Shown: piece by piece, positions 36,082-45,085 of the stretch | How the letters are laid out: each line of letters opens with the position of its first letter | How positions within the stretch are numbered: position 1 is the stretch's first letter | NCBI RefSeq assembly: GCF_022179385.1 | Contig: NZ_BPQS01000007.1 | Location: 124,001 to 188,000, forward strand | Direction: 5' to 3' | Origin: Methylobacterium longum | GTDB lineage: Bacteria; Pseudomonadota; Alphaproteobacteria; Rhizobiales; Beijerinckiaceae | Length of the DNA stretch: 64,000 bases | The notes under the pieces: model-generated | Seen by the model: only the letters and a program-made list of their open reading frames with translations | Database searches by the model: none | What the model was told of the DNA's origin: nothing | Made by a program: the position numbers and the translations under genes

Positions 36082-36125
36082 GACTATCGATGCTTTGCCG
36101 GCGCGAGGACCGCGCGCGGCGCGCG

Positions 36126-36767
36126 TCAGTTCACCTTCGCCTTCACCACCCCGTAGATTCGTTCGGTGAGCGCCCCGGCCTCGGACAGCAGGCCCTCCAG
36201 TTCCTTCAGCCGTTCGTCGGCGAAGTCACGGTCCTCCAAGCCCTTCGCGTTGACGTAGACGTTGAGCGCCGCGCTGCGCAGCCCGGCATAGGCCGAGAGC
36301 ACCGCGACACCCGCATCCGACACGACGTTGAGATTGCCCTTGTCGGCGGTGATCGCCGCAAGGTCGATCACCGCGCGACAGGCGCGACAGCAGGCGAGCG
36401 GCACGTCGCAGGCGGTCTTCAGCGCCGCCTGGATCTTCCCGGCGCGTACCGTCTTCTCGTCGTCGGTGGCCTTGGGCAGGCCGTAGGCGCCCATCACGGC
36501 GTCGAAGGCCTGCACGTCCTCGCCGATCATGCCGGTGAGCACGACCCGCAGTCCCTCGGACTTGGCCAGCACGTCCTTCAGCTCGGCCTCGACCTCGACG
36601 TACTTTTTCTTGCCGATGGTGAGGTTGCAGACCATCGACACCAGGGCCGCGCCCATCGCGCCGGAGATCGCCGCCGCGCCGCCCCCGCCGGGTGTCGGGG
36701 CGGCGCTCGCCAGCTCCGTGAGGAAGGTTTGGATGGTCGCGTTCTCAGGCGATTGCGTGTCCGACAT
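36126..36767 (-). CDS. fchA: Methenyl-tetrahydrofolate cyclohydrolase
   Basis: Protein of 213 residues of the FTCD-cyclodeaminase fold (TFLTELASAAPTPGGGGAAA, MGAALVSMVCNLTIGKKKY). FchA interconverts methenyl- and formyl-tetrahydrofolate in the assimilatory C1 branch of Methylobacterium and is unrelated to FolD. It begins 14 bp after mtdA, its partner enzyme. The length is standard. Confidence 0.95.
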   Translation of the reverse strand: MSDTQSPENATIQTFLTELASAAPTPGGGGAAAISGAMGAALVSMVCNLTIGKKKYVEVEAELKDVLAKSEGLRVVLTGMIGEDVQAFDAVMGAYGLPKATDDEKTVRAGKIQAALKTACDVPLACCRACRAVIDLAAITADKGNLNVVSDAGVAVLSAYAGLRSAALNVYVNAKGLEDRDFADERLKELEGLLSEAGALTERIYGVVKAKVN

Positions 36768-36781
36768 GGGCGCCTCTCCGG

Positions 36782-37645
36782 TCAGGCCATCTTCTTGGCG
36801 AGGGCGTAGATCTCCTCGGCGTCGAGCATCTGCTCGGTGCTCTCGAAGAGCTGACCCACGCAGGCCCGGTGGAGCTTGAGCTTCAACCCGCCGATCCCGA
36901 GCGCGCCGAACGCCTTCTTGCCGTTGCGGTCCTTGCCCTTGTCCATCACGTCGATGCCGCCGATGCCGGTTGGGGGCTGGGCGTTGTAGTCGGCGACGAA
37001 CTCGATGGACGATTCCTGCGCCCAGGCGGCCTCGGGCAACAGCTCGACGCCGATGGCGCCGGCGGTGAACACCAGGTTCGTGCCCTTCACGAGGGCGACC
37101 CGCGAGGCCTCATCGGGGGTCGCGGCGGCCTTCACCTCGACCTTGAAGCGCTTGTTGATCTGGTCCGCGGCGGCCTGTGTCTTGTCGAGGGCGCGGCCCG
37201 CGATCGTCACCTCGGCGCCCTCGCCGGCGAGCAGCGCCGCCGAGCGCATGCCGACCGGGCCGGTGCCCGCCAGCACGACGGCCTTCTTGCCCTGGAGGGA
37301 GCCGGCGGCCTTCGCCACCAGCGCCACGCCGGCGGCCGCCGTGGTGTTCGAGCCGTTCGAATCGAGCATGCACGAGACGCGGAACGGGCCGAAGAAGCGC
37401 TTCTTGACCGCGGTGAACAGCGCCTCGCCGGCCGCCATGCTGCCGCCGCCGACGAAGATCGCGGTCGACTTCTTCTCGGAGCCGCCGCGGGTGTAGATCG
37501 TCCCGTCCACGAGCGCGCCGACGTTGTCGGGGTTCACGCCGCCATATCCGGTGATGTGATCGGCACCGCCGTCGTAGCCGACCACCGTGTCGAACACGTT
37601 CGGCACCGCATCGGTATCGAAGAGGAACAGCAGCTTCTTCGTCAT
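36782..37645 (-). CDS. mtdA: NADP-dependent methylene-H4F/H4MPT dehydrogenase
   Basis: Protein of 287 residues. MtdA oxidises or reduces methylene-tetrahydrofolate (and, less well, the methanopterin form) with NADP. It begins MTKKLLFLFDTDAVPNVFDT, with the Rossmann motif GTGPVGMRSAALLAGEGAEV and FTAGAIGVELLPEAAW in the C-terminal part. The ATG at 37645 gives the standard start; upstream sequence in frame is repeat-like. It sits 295 bp downstream of hprA, across a repeat element. Confidence 0.96.
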   Translation of the reverse strand: MTKKLLFLFDTDAVPNVFDTVVGYDGGADHITGYGGVNPDNVGALVDGTIYTRGGSEKKSTAIFVGGGSMAAGEALFTAVKKRFFGPFRVSCMLDSNGSNTTAAAGVALVAKAAGSLQGKKAVVLAGTGPVGMRSAALLAGEGAEVTIAGRALDKTQAAADQINKRFKVEVKAAATPDEASRVALVKGTNLVFTAGAIGVELLPEAAWAQESSIEFVADYNAQPPTGIGGIDVMDKGKDRNGKKAFGALGIGGLKLKLHRACVGQLFESTEQMLDAEEIYALAKKMA

Positions 37646-37754
37646 CTCTTTTCGGACCTTTCCGTGGCGCCTGCGTAGCGCCGTCGTGGTGTCTTCCGAT
37701 CCGTTCCCGATCTTGAGGGAAGCGGAGATATCCAATGCGGGGACCCGATCCGCG

Positions 37755-37933
37755 CCTCCCCCGCCCTCACCTGCGGGAGAGGGCGGCGCGCGAAGCGGGT
37801 CCGGGAGCGGGGAGCCACGGTGCAGAACGGGCACCGGCCTTCACGTCTGCGCGTCCGTCTTCGGAGGCCGGATTCCCCTCGCCCGGCCCCTGCTCACGCA
37901 GGGGTCGGCCGCCCTCGCAGAGGGGAGGGCGAA
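37755..37933. repeat. Intergenic repeat element, copy E, between hprA and mtdA
   Basis: The 295-bp gap contains CCTCCCCCGCCCTCACCTGC, then GGGGAGCCACGGTGCAGAAC, a hairpin CCCCTGC-TCAC-GCAGGGG (37887-37904), and CCCTCGCAGAGGGGAGGGCG at the end. The GGGGAGCCACGGTGCAG part recurs inverted at 55.3 kb. The gap is large for a core operon, so the element was probably inserted there. An intact hprA-mtdA message would have to cross it. Confidence 0.6.
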
Positions 37934-37940
37934 TGGCGCT

Positions 37941-38885
37941 TCAGCTCTCGACCACGTTCTGCGGCTTGCCGGCCACGAAGGCCTCGACGTTGTCGACGAG
38001 CTGATCGGCCAGGATCTGCATCGCCTCCTTGCTCGCCCAGGCCACGTGCGGGGTGACGATCAGGTTCGGCAGGTCGGCCTCGCACAGGATGTTGCCGTCC
38101 TTGGGCGGCTCCTGGGCCACCACGTCGAAGCCGGCGCCCGCGATGGTGCCGTCCTTGAGCGCCGCGAGCAGGGCCGCCTCGTCCACGAGCCCGCCCCGGG
38201 CCGTGTTGATGAGGATGGCGCTCTTCTTCATCTTCTTGAGCTCGGCGGCGCCGATCATCCCCTTTGTGTCGGGGGTCAGCGGCACGTGCAGGGTGATCAC
38301 GTCGGACTGCGTCAGGATCGTCTCGAAGTCGACGAGCCCGTCCTGCGGGAAGACGTCGAAGGCTAGGACTTTCATGCCCAGCGCCTCGGCGCGCTTGGCG
38401 ATGGACTTGCCCAGCGCGCCGTAGCCGACGATGCCGAGCGTCGAGCCGGCGATGTCGTAGATCGGATAGTCGAAGTAGCAGAACTGCGTGGACTTCGCCC
38501 AGTCGCCGCGCCGCACCGAGTTGGCGTACGGCACGATCGCCCGGCGCAGGGCGAACATCAGCCCGACCACGTGCTCCGGCACGGTGTTGAACGCGTAGTT
38601 GCGGATGTTGACGACCGTGATGCCCTGCGCCTTGGCCTGGGCCTTGTCGACCACGTCGGTGCCGGTGGCCGCGACCGCGATCAGCTTCAGGTCGGGGAGC
38701 TGCTTCAGGGTCTCGGCCCGCATCGGGACCTTGTTGATCAGCGCGATCTCGGCGCCCTTCAGGCGGGAGACCGTGTCCTCCGGCGTCCAGGTCGAGTCAT
38801 GCTCGACGTATTCGTGCGGGAAATTGAACGGCCGGACCGTCGCGTCGAGGGACTCGCGATCCAGGAATACGATCTTCTTTGTCAT
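37941..38885 (-). CDS. hprA: Hydroxypyruvate reductase
   Basis: Protein of 314 residues of the D-2-hydroxyacid dehydrogenase family. It reduces hydroxypyruvate (and glyoxylate) to glycerate in the serine cycle. Visible are the NAD-binding GSTLGIVGYGALGKSIAKRA, the catalytic Arg region INTARGGLVDE, and the active-site His in TPHVAWAS. It starts MTKKIVFLDRESLDATVRP. It follows sgaA by about 100 bp on the same strand. Confidence 0.96.
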   Translation of the reverse strand: MTKKIVFLDRESLDATVRPFNFPHEYVEHDSTWTPEDTVSRLKGAEIALINKVPMRAETLKQLPDLKLIAVAATGTDVVDKAQAKAQGITVVNIRNYAFNTVPEHVVGLMFALRRAIVPYANSVRRGDWAKSTQFCYFDYPIYDIAGSTLGIVGYGALGKSIAKRAEALGMKVLAFDVFPQDGLVDFETILTQSDVITLHVPLTPDTKGMIGAAELKKMKKSAILINTARGGLVDEAALLAALKDGTIAGAGFDVVAQEPPKDGNILCEADLPNLIVTPHVAWASKEAMQILADQLVDNVEAFVAGKPQNVVES

Positions 38886-38987
38886 AGATCCCCTCTCGGA
38901 CGAAGGCGGTTTCCTCGGGATTCTTGTTCTTACTTGTCCGCCGGGGCGGAACCGGCAACCCGGCCCCGTCCCGGCGGCGCGAACGGA

Positions 38988-40196
38988 TCACGCCTTGTGA
39001 AGCGGATTCTCGCGCAGGTAGCTGGAGGCGGCGGCGACGCCCGACCCCGGCGTGACCTTCACGCCGCAGTCGATGAGCGCCATCTCGGCACCCGCGATGG
39101 CGCCGAGCAGCGACAGCTCGTTCAGGTCGCCGATATGGCCGATCCGGAACACCTTGCCGGCAACCTTGGACAGGCCGCTGCCGAGGGACAGGTTGTAGCG
39201 CGCGTAGGCGTGGTTGATGACCTTGACGGCGTCGACGCCCTCCGGAACCAGGATGGCCGTGACCGTGTCGGAGTTCCACTTCGGCTCCTTGGCGCAGGGC
39301 TTGAGGCCCCAGGCCGCGACGGCCTGACGGGTCGCCTCGCCGAGCACGTGATGGCGGTGGTAGATGTTCTCCAGCCCCTCCTCCTTCACGATCTCAAGGG
39401 CCTCGCGCAGGCCGTAGAGCAGCGGCAGAGCGGGCGTGTAGGGGAAGTAGCCGGTCGCGTTGGTGGTGAGCTGGTCCTTCCAGGCGAAGTAGACGTGCCC
39501 GAGCCGGTCGTTGCGTCCGGCGCCGCCCTCGGCGACCTTGAGCGCCTTGGGGCTGATGCAGATCAGGCCGAGGCCGGCCGGCAGCATGAAGCCCTTCTGC
39601 GAGCCCGCGATGGCGCAGTCGACCTTCCACTCGTCCATCTTGAACGGCAGCGAGCCGATCGACGAGATGCCGTCGACGAACAGCAGCGCCGGGTGGCCGG
39701 CGGCGTCCATCGCCTTGCGCACCGCGCCGATGTCGCTGGTGACGCCGGTGGCGGTCTCATTATGGACGACCATCACGGCCTTGATCTTGTGATCCTTGTC
39801 GGCCCGCAGGGCCTCCTCGATCTTCTGGGGATCGGCGCCGGTGCCCCACTCCTCGTCCTGCACGATGACCTCGAGGCCGAGGCGCTGGGCCATGTCGACC
39901 CACAGGTGGCTGAACTGGCCGTAGCGGGCGGTCAGCACCGTGTCGCCGCGGCACAGGGTGTTGGAGAGGGCCGACTCCCAGATGCCGGTGCCCGAGGACG
40001 GGAACAGGATCACCGTCCCGTTGGTCGAGCCGAACACCATCTTCACGTCCTGGAAGAGGGGCTTCACCAACTCGGGGAAGCTCGGCGAGCGATGGTCCTC
40101 GGACGGCACGTGCATCGCGCGCAACACCCGGTCCGGGATGTTGGTGGGGCCCGGGATGAACAGGTGGTTGCGACCGGGGCGACGGGTGGCGGCCAT
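38988..40196 (-). CDS. sgaA: Serine-glyoxylate aminotransferase
   Basis: Protein of 402 residues, class V PLP aminotransferase. It transfers the amino group of serine to glyoxylate, giving hydroxypyruvate and glycine. It starts with GRNHLFIPGPTNIPDRVLRA, and the PLP lysine is in the IAGSQKGFMLPAG segment. GGAGGAA sits 6 nt before the ATG at 40196. It is the first gene of the serine-cycle transcript, with a leader of about 300 nt if the promoter candidate at 40.5 kb is right. Confidence 0.96.
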   Translation of the reverse strand: MAATRRPGRNHLFIPGPTNIPDRVLRAMHVPSEDHRSPSFPELVKPLFQDVKMVFGSTNGTVILFPSSGTGIWESALSNTLCRGDTVLTARYGQFSHLWVDMAQRLGLEVIVQDEEWGTGADPQKIEEALRADKDHKIKAVMVVHNETATGVTSDIGAVRKAMDAAGHPALLFVDGISSIGSLPFKMDEWKVDCAIAGSQKGFMLPAGLGLICISPKALKVAEGGAGRNDRLGHVYFAWKDQLTTNATGYFPYTPALPLLYGLREALEIVKEEGLENIYHRHHVLGEATRQAVAAWGLKPCAKEPKWNSDTVTAILVPEGVDAVKVINHAYARYNLSLGSGLSKVAGKVFRIGHIGDLNELSLLGAIAGAEMALIDCGVKVTPGSGVAAASSYLRENPLHKA

Positions 40197-40710
40197 GATG
40201 TTTCCTCCGAATAGTCGTCTGTGCGCGGGCTTGGCTCGCGCCGGGTTGTCCAAGCGTCGTCGGGAGTCGGTCGGGCATCGGCGGAAGCGGCTCGCGCCGC
40301 GCACCCTCGAACGCCTTCCAGTGCCGTGGATCGGGGGGCGTCACGGAGCGGCAGGCGGCCTCGCGCCGCTCGCGTCGCGGCACGCCCCCGCGCACCGGTC
40401 GCCTCCGAATTGCCGTCCCGTTCAACGGCCCCAGGGCCGTCCTCGCCGCCTTCCTGTGTACGCCCGACCCAGCGCATGCCGAGCCGTGAGTTCCTGGTAT
40501 TATGAGGCGGCGTAGTTCGAAAGGAAAACCGGAAAAACTTCCGGAACTTGGCAAAAAAATTTTTTGTGCAGCGCAGCGATGGCGATCGCCGGTTGAGAAC
40601 CGTCGCGGCGACGCACGTGTATCCGGACCGGACGCGCAGCGCGCGTCATCAAACTGAGACGTGATCGCGCACAGGCTTCCGGCACCGTACAGCCGCCGGG
40701 AGAGGATGCC
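40197..40710. other. Long intergenic region between sgaA and the phosphoesterase gene
   Basis: 514 bp without a gene. The half next to sgaA (40197-40490) is GC-rich with no ORF that looks real and would be a leader sequence. The 40495-40575 part is sharply AT-rich and carries palindromes described separately. The rest holds the promoter and GGGAGAGG ribosome site of the divergent phosphoesterase. Confidence 0.5.
40499..40571 (-). promoter_or_regulatory. Candidate serine-cycle (sgaA) promoter with operator-like palindromes
   Basis: On the minus strand CATAAT (40504-40499) is a good -10. At an 18-bp distance the -35 is the poor TTTTCC (40528-40523). Directly upstream are CCGGAA-AAAC-TTCCGG (40529-40544), a perfect 6+6 inverted repeat, and an A-tract/T-tract near-palindrome (40551-40571, GCA-A6 then T6-GTGC). 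A poor -35 plus an adjacent palindrome is typical of activator-dependent, LysR-type promoters. In M. extorquens the LysR regulator QscR activates this operon, so this is the expected place for its sites. Confidence 0.5.
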
Positions 40711-41526
40711 GTGGCCGAGGTTGAGGAGATGCCGGTCCGCGTGCGGACTCTGTTCCTGTCCTATCTGCATCTCGGCACGCGTGGCTGCCAGGCCGGCCTG
40801 CTGCTCTCGTTCCTGAGGGATTACGACGCCGACACAATCTACCTCGTCGGCGACATCGTGGACGGCTGGCAGCTGCGTTCCGGCTGGTACTGGCCGCAGG
40901 ATCACAACGACGTCGTCCAGAAGCTCCTGCGCAAGGTCCGCAAGGGCGCGCGGATCGTCTACCTGCCCGGCAACCACGACGAGTTCCTGCGCGACTACGT
41001 GGGCACGAGCTTCGGCGGCATTGAACTCGCCGAGACCGCGATCCACCAGGCTGCGGACGGGCGCCGCTACCTCGTGATCCACGGCGACCAGTTCGACATG
41101 GTGGTGCGCCATTCGCCCTGGCTCGCCCATCTGGGCGACGGCGCCTACACGCTGGCGCTGACCCTCAACACGGTCATCAACCGGGCGCGGCGCCGGCTCG
41201 GGCTGTCCTACTGGTCGCTCTCCGCCTGGGCGAAGCTGCGGGTGAAGAACGCCGTCAGCTTCATCGGCCGGTTCGAGACGATCCTGGCCGAGGAAGCCCG
41301 CCGCCAGGGCGCCGACGGCGTGATCTGCGGGCATATCCACCACGCGGCCGACCGGTCGATCGGCGACCTGCGCTACCTCAACACCGGCGATTGGGTGGAA
41401 TCCTGCACCGGGTTGGTGGAGCATTACGACGGTCGCCTCGAGGTGCTGCACTACCCGAGTGTCCTGCGGGCCCGCGCGGCCGAGGCGGAGCCGCAGGCGC
41501 TGCCGGGCCGGCGCGCGGTGGCGTGA
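40711..41526 (+). CDS. UDP-2,3-diacylglucosamine diphosphatase-like metallophosphoesterase with altered metal ligand
   Basis: Protein of 271 residues of the calcineurin-like phosphoesterase family, near LpxH-type proteins. Motifs GDIVDG, LPGNHDEFLRDY, IHGDQFD and GHIHHA are present. The first motif, normally SDxHLG, reads SYLHLG, so the first metal-ligand Asp is Tyr18 (codon TAT, one base from GAT). Loss of this ligand would be expected to weaken or abolish activity, unless the change is a sequencing error. The start is a GTG at 40711. It is followed 10 bp later by a glycosyltransferase, probably an operon for lipid or envelope work. Confidence 0.82.
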   Translation: MAEVEEMPVRVRTLFLSYLHLGTRGCQAGLLLSFLRDYDADTIYLVGDIVDGWQLRSGWYWPQDHNDVVQKLLRKVRKGARIVYLPGNHDEFLRDYVGTSFGGIELAETAIHQAADGRRYLVIHGDQFDMVVRHSPWLAHLGDGAYTLALTLNTVINRARRRLGLSYWSLSAWAKLRVKNAVSFIGRFETILAEEARRQGADGVICGHIHHAADRSIGDLRYLNTGDWVESCTGLVEHYDGRLEVLHYPSVLRARAAEAEPQALPGRRAVA

Positions 41527-41536
41527 GGGGGCCGGC

Positions 41537-42583
41537 GTGAAGCTCCTCATCGCCAGCGACGCGTACCACCCCCAGGTCAACGGCGTGGTGCGATCCCTGG
41601 AACAGATGGTCCGCCGCGCGCCCGAGCACGGCTTCGAGACGGCGCTGCTCACGGTGGCGGACTTCCGCTCGCTGCCCCTGCCCGGCTACCCCGAGATCCG
41701 CTTGGCGTATGCCGGCCGGGAGCGGGTGGCGGCGCGCTGGAGAGCGGAACGGCCGAGCCACGTCCACATCGCCACCGAGGGCCCGGTGGGTCTGGCCGCC
41801 CGGCGCCACTGCCTCGCCCACGGCCTGCCCTTCACCACGAGCTACCACACGCGGTTTCCCGAGTACCTGGCCGCCCGCGCGCCGGTGCCGGAGGCGTGGT
41901 CCTATGCCTACCTGCGCCGCTTCCACAGCGCCGCCCGGGGCACGATGGTCAGCACGGCCTCGCTCCAGGACGAACTCTCCGCCCGAGGCTTCCCCCGGCT
42001 GATGCGCTGGACCCGCGGGGTCGACACTGGCCGGTTCCGGCCCGCCGATCCCGGGGCTCCGGTGCCGGCGGAGCTCGCCGCTCTGCCGCGGCCGCTCTTC
42101 CTGTATGTCGGGCGGCTGGCGGTGGAGAAGAACGTCGCGGCCTTCCTCAGCCTCGACCTGCCCGGCACGAAGGTCATGGTCGGTGACGGACCGGACCGGG
42201 CACGGCTGCAGGCCCTCGCGCCCGGAGCCCGGTTCCTCGGCACCCGCACCGGACCCGCCCTCTCGGCCCTCTACGCCGCCTGCGACGTCTTCGTGTTCCC
42301 GAGCCTCACCGACACGTTCGGCATCGTGCTCCTGGAGGCCCTGGCCAGCGGCCTGCCGGTGGCGGCCTTCCCGGTGCCCGGGCCCAACGACGTGGTCGGC
42401 GGCACCCGGGTGGGCTGCCTCGATCGCGACCTGCGGGCCGCGGCGCTGGCCGCCCTCGCCCTGTCGCGGACCGAGTGCCGCGCCGAAGCCCTGCGCTGCG
42501 GCTGGGACGTGAGCGCGCGGCAGTTCTTCGGCAACATCATCGCGGCGCATCGCGGCGAGCGGGAAGACCGGGACGCGGCCTGA
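41537..42583 (+). CDS. GT4-type glycosyltransferase
   Basis: Protein of 348 residues. The N-terminal domain opens KLLIASDAYHPQVNGVVRSL, the pattern of GT4 enzymes that act on lipid carriers (NGV(V) loop), with TSYHTRFPEY. The C-terminal domain has FLYVGRLAVEKN and SLTDTFGIVLLEALASGLPV (EX7E motif). These proteins resemble MgtA/PimB-type mannosyl- or glucosyltransferases acting on diacylglycerol. GTG 41537 is chosen over the longer frame, which overlaps the phosphoesterase. With that gene it may make a membrane glycolipid. Confidence 0.87.
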   Translation: MKLLIASDAYHPQVNGVVRSLEQMVRRAPEHGFETALLTVADFRSLPLPGYPEIRLAYAGRERVAARWRAERPSHVHIATEGPVGLAARRHCLAHGLPFTTSYHTRFPEYLAARAPVPEAWSYAYLRRFHSAARGTMVSTASLQDELSARGFPRLMRWTRGVDTGRFRPADPGAPVPAELAALPRPLFLYVGRLAVEKNVAAFLSLDLPGTKVMVGDGPDRARLQALAPGARFLGTRTGPALSALYAACDVFVFPSLTDTFGIVLLEALASGLPVAAFPVPGPNDVVGGTRVGCLDRDLRAAALAALALSRTECRAEALRCGWDVSARQFFGNIIAAHRGEREDRDAA

Positions 42584-42620
42584 CCGGTGACGGCGCCCGC
42601 GCGGGGTGGCAGGAGGGAGT

Positions 42621-43244
42621 ATGCCGCCCGTCCGGAAGCCAGCCGCCACGACCCTGCCGTTCGACCCGGCTCGCGCGACCGATTACCCCGCGGTGATCGG
42701 CTGCGACGAGGTCGGCCGCGGCGCGCTCTGCGGGCCGGTGGTGGTGGCCGCGGTCTGGTTCGACCCCGCGGCGATCCCGCCGGACCTGCTCGGCACCCTC
42801 GACGACAGCAAGCGGGTGCCCGAGCCGGTCCGCATGCGGCTGGCACCACTGATCCGCGCCCATGGGCGCGTCGCCGTGGCGGCGGGATCCCGGGCGCTGA
42901 TCGACCGGATCAACATCCGCGCCGCGACGCTGGACGCCATGGGGCGCGCGGTCGCCCGCCTGGGGATCACGGCCCCGGTGCTGGTGGATGGGCGGGATGC
43001 CCTGCCCGGCCTGTCGGGCCGCGCGGTGGTCGGGGGCGACCGGCTGGTGCCGCAGATCGCCGCCGCCTCGATCGTCGCCAAGGTGTTTCGCGACGACCTG
43101 ATGCGGTGCTTGGCTGCGCGTCATCCCGGCTACGGCTGGGAGCGCAATGTCGGCTACGGGACGGCGGTTCACCGGGCCGGCCTGATGAAGCTGGGCCGCA
43201 GCCCGCATCACCGGCTCAGCTTCACCCGGGGGTTCGGGCCTTAG
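42621..43244 (+). CDS. rnhB: Ribonuclease HII
   Basis: Protein of 207 residues that removes ribonucleotides and RNA from RNA/DNA hybrids. The catalytic DE is in IGCDEVGRGALCGPVVVAA (D29-E30), with LDDSKRV and the later VDGRDALPGL region. AASIVAKVFRDDLM follows. The ATG at 42621 directly follows AGGAGGGAGT; a GTG at 42606 is less likely. It lies 37 bp after the glycosyltransferase. Confidence 0.94.
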   Translation: MPPVRKPAATTLPFDPARATDYPAVIGCDEVGRGALCGPVVVAAVWFDPAAIPPDLLGTLDDSKRVPEPVRMRLAPLIRAHGRVAVAAGSRALIDRINIRAATLDAMGRAVARLGITAPVLVDGRDALPGLSGRAVVGGDRLVPQIAAASIVAKVFRDDLMRCLAARHPGYGWERNVGYGTAVHRAGLMKLGRSPHHRLSFTRGFGP

Positions 43245-43286
43245 AGCCCGCCCCGAACGACTCGCGGGGGACCTGGAGCCGGCGGA

Positions 43287-44402
43287 TCAGAGCAGCGTCA
43301 GCTGCGCCCCCGGCCTGCGGAACGCAGTCCGGTCCAGCTCCATCCGCCCGAAGGCGAAGCCGAGGCGGGTGCCGGCGAGCCTGACCCGCTGGCCGATCAT
43401 CGCCGCGTAGGGGCCCTCCCCGCGGAAGCGGTGACCGAAGCGGGGATCGTTCTCGCGGCCGCCGCGCGCCTGCGTCAGGAGCCCGAAGGCACGGTCCTTC
43501 CGCTCGGGATAATGCTCGGAGAACCAGTCGGCCATGAGGTCGGCGACCTCGCCCGGCAGCCGCAGCAGCGCGTGACCGATCCGGCCCGCGCCGCTCTCCC
43601 GGGCGCGGCTCAGGATCGTCTCGATCTCGTGGTCGGTCAGACCCGGGATGATCGGCGAGATGTTGACCATCACGGGCACGCCCGCCTCGCTGAGGCGACG
43701 CATCGCGGCGAGCCGCTTCTCCGGCCGCGGCGCGCGGGGATCGAGTCGCCGGGCAAGGTCCGGATCCAGGGTCGGAAGCGAGAGCGCGACGAGCACGAGG
43801 TTCCGCGCGGCCATCTCGGCGAGGATGTCGAGGTCGCGCAGCACGAGGTCGGACTTGGTGGTGATCCCGACGGGATGGCGCGCCTCCCGCAGCACCTCGA
43901 GCACGCCGCGGGTGATGCGATGCTCGCGCTCGGCCGGCTGATAGGGGTCGGTGGCGGTGCCGAGGGCGATCGTCTCCGCACGATAGCTCGGCGCCGCGAG
44001 TTCGCGGGCGAGGAGCCGGGGCGCGTCGGGCTTGGCGACGATCCGCGACTCGAAATCGAGCCCCGGCGACAGGCCGAGCCACGCATGGGTCGGGCGGGCA
44101 TAGCAGTAGATGCAGCCGTGCTCGCAGCCGCGATAGGGGTTGATCGAGCGGTCGAACGGGATGTCCGGCGAGGTGTTGCGGGCGATGATCCGGGCGGATC
44201 GTTCCGGGGTGACCTGCGTGCGCAAGGCGAGCGGTTCATCGGATTCCCAGGTGGAATCGTGGAACGCCTCCCGCTCGGCCGCCTCGAAGCGGCCGGCCGG
44301 GTTGGCGGTCGCCCCGCGTCCGCGCCGCGCGCCCGCCGGTGGTGTACTGGTGCCGAGCCGCGCCGAGGCGTCGGGTCTCGATCCGTCCCCTGGCCGCACC
44401 AT
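43287..44402 (-). CDS. PA0069-family radical SAM protein
   Basis: Protein of 371 residues. The 4Fe-4S motif is RGCEHGCIYCYARP (CxxxCxxC), followed by the SPL-like TATDPYQPAERE and ITTKSDLVLRD stretches. PA0069/SPL-related radical SAM proteins are uncharacterised; some are suspected DNA-repair lyases. ATG 44402 has AGGAG 8 nt upstream and is preferred to the longer frame at 44504. No partner is encoded nearby. Confidence 0.87.
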   Translation of the reverse strand: MVRPGDGSRPDASARLGTSTPPAGARRGRGATANPAGRFEAAEREAFHDSTWESDEPLALRTQVTPERSARIIARNTSPDIPFDRSINPYRGCEHGCIYCYARPTHAWLGLSPGLDFESRIVAKPDAPRLLARELAAPSYRAETIALGTATDPYQPAEREHRITRGVLEVLREARHPVGITTKSDLVLRDLDILAEMAARNLVLVALSLPTLDPDLARRLDPRAPRPEKRLAAMRRLSEAGVPVMVNISPIIPGLTDHEIETILSRARESGAGRIGHALLRLPGEVADLMADWFSEHYPERKDRAFGLLTQARGGRENDPRFGHRFRGEGPYAAMIGQRVRLAGTRLGFAFGRMELDRTAFRRPGAQLTLL

Positions 44403-44566
44403 GACGAGTCGCTCCTGTCCCCCGACGGGAACATAGAGCGAACGCAGAGCGCATGCGACGCTCTTTTTTGAGGCAATCCACGTCTGAGCGCGCTCCTCGG
44501 TCACACCAGCGCCTTCCGGAGACGGATCAACGGTTTACGGCCGCGCAAAATCGTCTATGCGCGCTC

Positions 44567-45085
44567 ATGCTCTCCGCGGTGACCTATCTGGCCGACCCGG
44601 CCGATCCGGACGCGATCGATCGTCTGGCCGACACGCTCAGCGTGCTCGTCTCCGGCGTGGCCGGCGGCCTGATCGGCGACGCCGTGATCGTGACGGGCCG
44701 GGAGAGCGAGGCGGTCACGGCCGTGGCGGAGGCCACCGGCGCCACCCTCGTCCTTCATCGGGACGGCAATCCCTACGCGGCGGGTGCGGCCGCGGCCCGC
44801 CGGGACTGGGTCCTCTGCCTGGAAGCTGGCGACGTCCTCGGCGAGGGCTGGATCCGCACCCTCGACCGCTTCGTCGGGACCGCCCGCCCGGAGATCGGCC
44901 TCGGACGCCTGCACCGACCGGCCGCCGGCTGGCGCCGCCGCCTCGTCGGTGGGATCGAGGTCCTGGCCGGTGCCCGGCAGGCCCGGGCTGGAGACGTCGT
45001 GCGGCGGGCGGCGCTGCGGGCCGGGAACGCCTTCGCGCCTCGCCTCAGGATCAGGCCGCTGATCGCGCGGATCGACCGGGCCTGA
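44567..45085 (+). CDS. Short family-2-glycosyltransferase-like protein
   Basis: Protein of 172 residues, a minimal GT-A-like domain. HRDGNPYAAGAAAARRDWVLCLEAGDVLGEGW resembles the nucleotide-sugar region of GT2 enzymes, with EAGD in the DxD position. Catalytic acceptor-side motifs are missing, so activity is doubtful. The ATG at 44567 is chosen since the upstream frame is in a divergent promoter region. Similar short proteins occur in other rhizobial genomes. Confidence 0.65.
   Translation: MLSAVTYLADPADPDAIDRLADTLSVLVSGVAGGLIGDAVIVTGRESEAVTAVAEATGATLVLHRDGNPYAAGAAAARRDWVLCLEAGDVLGEGWIRTLDRFVGTARPEIGLGRLHRPAAGWRRRLVGGIEVLAGARQARAGDVVRRAALRAGNAFAPRLRIRPLIARIDRA

Noticed and set aside
44567-45085. 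Assignment of the short GT2-like protein as an active glycosyltransferase
   Set aside because: Only the donor-side half of the fold can be traced and the acceptor motifs are missing, so the call was kept as GT2-like.
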